This document shows, piece by piece, positions 6,367 to 9,205 of a stretch of 9,205 nt of DNA; positions within the stretch are counted from its first letter, which is position 1; the number at the start of each line of letters is the position of its first letter. The notes below the pieces were generated by a model, which did not search any database, was not told where the DNA came from, and saw nothing but the letters and a program-made list of their open reading frames with translations. Source of the stretch: JALUUH01 sp964636675 (lineage in GTDB: Bacteria > Pseudomonadota > Gammaproteobacteria > S012-40); the NCBI GenBank assembly GCA_964636675.1, contig CAZWUO010000155.1:1-9205 (forward strand), in the 5' to 3' direction. The position numbers and the translations under genes were made by a program.

Positions 6367-7752
6367 ATGAGCGAAAAACTCAATACCTGGTTTATTGCTA
6401 CACAATTTCGGTTGCGTCAGGCCTTTTATATGTGTTTGGCAACGCGTCTTAATAAGATTATTGCATACTTGCTTGTGTATGGTGGCGTTGTTGCGCGTAA
6501 ATTTGGAAAAAGATCTCTGGGTCTTAAGTTGATATTGAAAGGGCGAAGAGCCGCTGATATTGTACGAGCAAATAAAATCATTGGCGAGATTGCCCATCAA
6601 AATATTGGCATTAAAACTGAATTTGATGAGTTGCTAGAAAACGGGGTAGTGGAGTCTATTGATGGTTGCGAAACTCGAATTCTTATTTTAAAGTTACCAA
6701 CGCTCTCTGAAACCAAAGTGATTGAAAAAGGGGCGCTCATTATTAAGTTTTCGGAGACGTTTATTCCGATTTATTTTTTTCTAAATGTTAAGTTATTGAC
6801 TAAGTATTTTCGCGTGATTTTAGAACCTAGCTGGGTTGGCTATAGTATAGAGAATATTTTGGCATGGACGGCACTAAGTCCAGAAAAAGTAGTCGTGTTG
6901 GCCTCATATAAAAGTGATTTTGATTTGTTATCTAGTATAAATACGAACCTTATACCAATAACATTAGGCTCTGCTGATTGGGTAGATACATCAATATTTG
7001 ATAAAATACCTAGTACTGAAAAAATTTATGATGCTATTTATGTTGCCAATTTTGACCCAATTAAACGTGTTGATCGATATAGAAGGGCTATTTGGCGCAT
7101 CAGTCGCAAACGACCAGGCTATAAAGCAGTATTGGTTTGTGCAGAAAAAACAGGTTCAGCCAAACGAGAAGTGCTTGCGACTCTTGAATCTTATGGAAGT
7201 GATGGTGGTGAGTCATTTGAGTATATTCCTGGCCTAGATCAGGCTAGTTTAAATGTAATGTTTAGCAAATCGAAAGTTAATGTGCTTGTATCGTTGCGAG
7301 AAGGTCAGAATAAGGGGCTTGCTGAGGGACTTTTTTGTGGTACACCTGCTCTATTAATTGAAGAAAATGTTGGGGGGAATCATATCCATATAAATGAAAT
7401 GACGGGTAGAGTCGTGCCTGATGCGGAGCTGGAAAATACACTGGAGTGGTTTGCCGATCATTATACTGAGTTTGCGCCGGACGAGTGGGCTATCTCTCAT
7501 ATTTCCCCTAAAGTTAGTACAAATACACTATCTCAAATGCTAAAGAAAATAGAATTATCTGAAGGTAGGCAATGGACAGGGGGTCTTTTTGTAAAGGTTA
7601 ACCGGCCTGAACTTGCATACTTGGAACCAAGGTTTGATTGGCTTTTAGATAAAAGAGAGGAGCTACTAACAGTATTTACTAAGGGTGAAGATGAGAAGAA
7701 CGTAATCAAGTTTCTTAAGCAGCTAGTTAATGTAGATCCTACTCGTGCTTAA
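6367..7752 (+). CDS. Glycosyltransferase family 4-like protein with long N-terminal extension
   Basis: This 461-residue protein has a clear GT4 C-terminal domain. VANFDPIKRVDRYRRAI (226-242) is the phosphate-binding loop with Lys233/Arg234. FEYIPGLDQASLNVMFSKSKVNVLVSLREGQNKGLAEGLFCGTPALLIEENVGG (about 284-337) runs through the 'a.v.v.pS..EG' strand into the donor site, with the E-x7-E pair at Glu312 and Glu320. The HINEMTGRVV stretch (341-350) matches the usual 'v..g.tG.lv' motif. The N-terminal 60 residues are basic and contain a hydrophobic patch (LNKIIAYLLVYGGVVARKF), which may hold the enzyme to the inner membrane. At about 460 residues it is longer than a typical 370-400-residue GT4. ATG 6367 has only a weak upstream ribosome binding site (TTGGAA at 6351-6356). 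It is the last + strand gene, ending 90 bases from the convergent amidotransferase gene. Donor and linkage cannot be inferred. Confidence 0.86.
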   Translation: MSEKLNTWFIATQFRLRQAFYMCLATRLNKIIAYLLVYGGVVARKFGKRSLGLKLILKGRRAADIVRANKIIGEIAHQNIGIKTEFDELLENGVVESIDGCETRILILKLPTLSETKVIEKGALIIKFSETFIPIYFFLNVKLLTKYFRVILEPSWVGYSIENILAWTALSPEKVVVLASYKSDFDLLSSINTNLIPITLGSADWVDTSIFDKIPSTEKIYDAIYVANFDPIKRVDRYRRAIWRISRKRPGYKAVLVCAEKTGSAKREVLATLESYGSDGGESFEYIPGLDQASLNVMFSKSKVNVLVSLREGQNKGLAEGLFCGTPALLIEENVGGNHIHINEMTGRVVPDAELENTLEWFADHYTEFAPDEWAISHISPKVSTNTLSQMLKKIELSEGRQWTGGLFVKVNRPELAYLEPRFDWLLDKREELLTVFTKGEDEKNVIKFLKQLVNVDPTRA

Positions 7753-7775
7753 TCGCTTGCTGGTAATATATTTGT

Positions 7776-7820
7776 AGGGTTCTGCTTTTAACTCCTGAAT
7801 TTAGTCGTTTTGTGTTTTTC
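7776..7820 (+). terminator. Possible terminator between the convergent genes
   Basis: AGGGTT (7776-7781) can pair with AACTCCT (7790-7796) apart from one bulged base, with an 8-base loop; a T-rich stretch follows up to about 7819. Convergent genes usually need termination here, but this stem is imperfect and the T-rich part begins several bases downstream. Confidence 0.25.
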
Positions 7821-7842
7821 TAGAGGTGCGTAAATTGAATAG

Positions 7843-9205
7843 TCATCCTCGTTCTTTTCTCCATGCGATTAACATAAGCATGGCCCATAGTTTGGAGGAG
7901 TGGTCTGCATTACCTTTGATATGCTGCTGCCAAATATTACGCACTTCATTTGTATCAATGACACCCTCTAGGCTTGCGTCCTTGGATGCTAGAAGGTCTC
8001 CACCCCACTCACGTAAATCACCCCTTAGCCATTGGGCTACAGGAACAGAAAATCCCATTTTTTGTCTTTCAAACATATTCCTTGGTACATAGGTCGCTAA
8101 TAGCTCTTTAAGCAGCCACTTAGCACCCGTATTTTTAACTTTCATGCTCAATGGAATTTGCCATGCCAACTCTAATACTTCATGGCTGAGTAAAGGCAAG
8201 CGTGTTTCAAGTGATACTGCCATACTGGCTCGATCCACTTTGACTAAATTATCTCCCTGCAAATAACCTATTTGGTCACATAGCATTGCGTAATCAACAA
8301 ACTGCATTCCAGAACCATCAAAATTAAAACTTTTAGGTTTCCAGGTAAAGTCTTTTATTACTTTTTCCAATTCCGAAGGTTGCCAATAGGACAGTAGATA
8401 ATCATAGCCATCATAAAGGGTCTTTTGGCGTAAAAAACCTTCCAACTTTTGGAGTTTTAAATTAATATTTTTAAACTTACTTCCTTTTTGTCCTAATATT
8501 GCAAGTGCAGGTGACAATACCGAGATCAGTTTTGCCCCCCCCTTTCTTGCTCCCCACGGAATGCAACCAGCCGTTCTCCATATTTGATTCGCCCAAACAT
8601 AGCGATTATACCCTGCAAACAACTCATCCCCTCCATCACCTGACAAACAGACCGTCACATGTTTTTTTGCAAGTTTTGATACGAGAAAAGATGGGATTTG
8701 AGATGAATCTGCAAATGGCTCATCATAAATGCTTGGAAGGGATGGGATAACATCCTTAGCATCAGAAGAAGTTACCCGAATCGTTGTATGATCGGTACCT
8801 AAGTGCTCAGCAATGCGTTCTGCATACACCGATTCATCGTATTCTTGTGTGTCAAATCCAATGGTGAATGAACGTACTTTTTTATCGGATAAATTTTGAG
8901 CGATAGCTGTCACCAATGATGAATCAATTCCCCCGGAAAGAAATACACCGACGTCCACATCAGCTATCAGTTGACGTCCTATATTGCGTTCAAGTACCTC
9001 ACGCAATGCAGACAGTGCTTCTGCTTCGTTATCAATAGTGCGTGAGACGCCTTGCTGATAAGCATTAACTGCACTCCAATACGGTTGCGGGCTATATTCT
9101 CCCTTTTTAGGCCAAGGATTAAAATAATTAACCCGTTGATCATCAATCTCAAGAATTGTACCTGGGTATAATTTATAAATATTTGAATAAATCGATAAGG
9201 GCGCT
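7843..9205 (-). CDS. Asparagine synthetase (glutamine-hydrolysing)-type amidotransferase, N-terminus beyond window
   Basis: On the complement the frame is open from the right edge to a TGA at 7845-7843, giving 453 visible residues. A codon at 9006 is TTG and is internal: conserved sequence (APLSIYSNIYKLYPGTILEI) continues upstream of it to the edge. This is the end of the linker between the N-terminal Ntn glutaminase domain, which is not in the window, and the synthetase domain. The synthetase domain shows the ATP-binding PP-loop SGGIDSS (visible residues 90-96), the YDEPFADSSQIPSFLV helix, the LSGDGGDELFAGYNRY motif and the acidic-acceptor region DRASMAVSLETRLPLL. AsnB-type enzymes make an acyl-adenylate and then an amide using ammonia from glutamine. 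In polysaccharide loci relatives (WbpS-like) are thought to amidate uronic acids, which I infer here; true asparagine synthesis cannot be excluded. An 8-base C-run (8535-8542) encodes Lys-Gly-Gly. The C-terminus ends in WRKERG. Confidence 0.9.
   Translation of the reverse strand, partial: APLSIYSNIYKLYPGTILEIDDQRVNYFNPWPKKGEYSPQPYWSAVNAYQQGVSRTIDNEAEALSALREVLERNIGRQLIADVDVGVFLSGGIDSSLVTAIAQNLSDKKVRSFTIGFDTQEYDESVYAERIAEHLGTDHTTIRVTSSDAKDVIPSLPSIYDEPFADSSQIPSFLVSKLAKKHVTVCLSGDGGDELFAGYNRYVWANQIWRTAGCIPWGARKGGAKLISVLSPALAILGQKGSKFKNINLKLQKLEGFLRQKTLYDGYDYLLSYWQPSELEKVIKDFTWKPKSFNFDGSGMQFVDYAMLCDQIGYLQGDNLVKVDRASMAVSLETRLPLLSHEVLELAWQIPLSMKVKNTGAKWLLKELLATYVPRNMFERQKMGFSVPVAQWLRGDLREWGGDLLASKDASLEGVIDTNEVRNIWQQHIKGNADHSSKLWAMLMLIAWRKERG

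Noticed and set aside
7826..8750. Sense-strand frames (7826-8092 and 8499-8750) opposite the amidotransferase gene.
   Set aside because: They are mirror images of a strongly conserved AsnB coding region and have no family features.

Overview
The window is part of a surface-polysaccharide (exopolysaccharide or capsule) biosynthesis locus. It is AT-rich and has bacterial coding structure. The gene families present are a low-molecular-weight tyrosine phosphatase, GT-B glycosyltransferases, a polysaccharide pyruvyl transferase, a secreted Ig-like/beta-helix protein and an AsnB-type amidotransferase. Together they suggest a Gram-negative bacterium, most plausibly a marine or environmental gammaproteobacterium. 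That taxonomic guess is inference from gene style only; no marker gene is present.

Layout on the + strand: 1-384 is the 3' part of a Wzb/Etp-like protein-tyrosine phosphatase, cut by the left edge. 491-1669 is a GT4-type glycosyltransferase. 1857-2900 is a polysaccharide pyruvyl transferase. 2901-3341 is a gene-poor stretch with one doubtful 85-codon ORF and an inverted repeat. 3342-4892 encodes an exported protein with an Ig-like domain and a right-handed parallel beta-helix. 5074-6141 is a second, more divergent GT-B-like glycosyltransferase. 6367-7752 is a third glycosyltransferase with a clear GT4 E-x7-E motif. On the - strand, 9205-7843 is an asparagine synthetase-like amidotransferase, convergent with the rest and cut by the right edge before its glutaminase domain.

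How the genes probably work together (inference): the phosphatase, with a tyrosine kinase/co-polymerase presumably outside the window, would control polymerisation and export. The three glycosyltransferases would add sugars to a lipid-linked repeat unit. The pyruvyl transferase would add acidic ketal groups, and the AsnB-like enzyme would amidate a sugar carboxylate. The beta-helix protein, exported to the periplasm or outside, would bind, cleave or epimerise the finished polymer.

Two translation starts are better placed downstream of the longest reading frame because a good Shine-Dalgarno sequence overlaps the longer start: ATG 3342 for the beta-helix gene and GTG 5074 for the middle glycosyltransferase. 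Adjacent + strand genes are separated by about 100-440 bases rather than overlapping, which is loose for a polysaccharide operon. I saw no tRNA, rRNA, CRISPR array, transposase or insertion sequence. Most genes belong to known families; the least explained parts are the beta-helix protein, the divergent glycosyltransferase at 5074-6141 and the 2901-3341 stretch.
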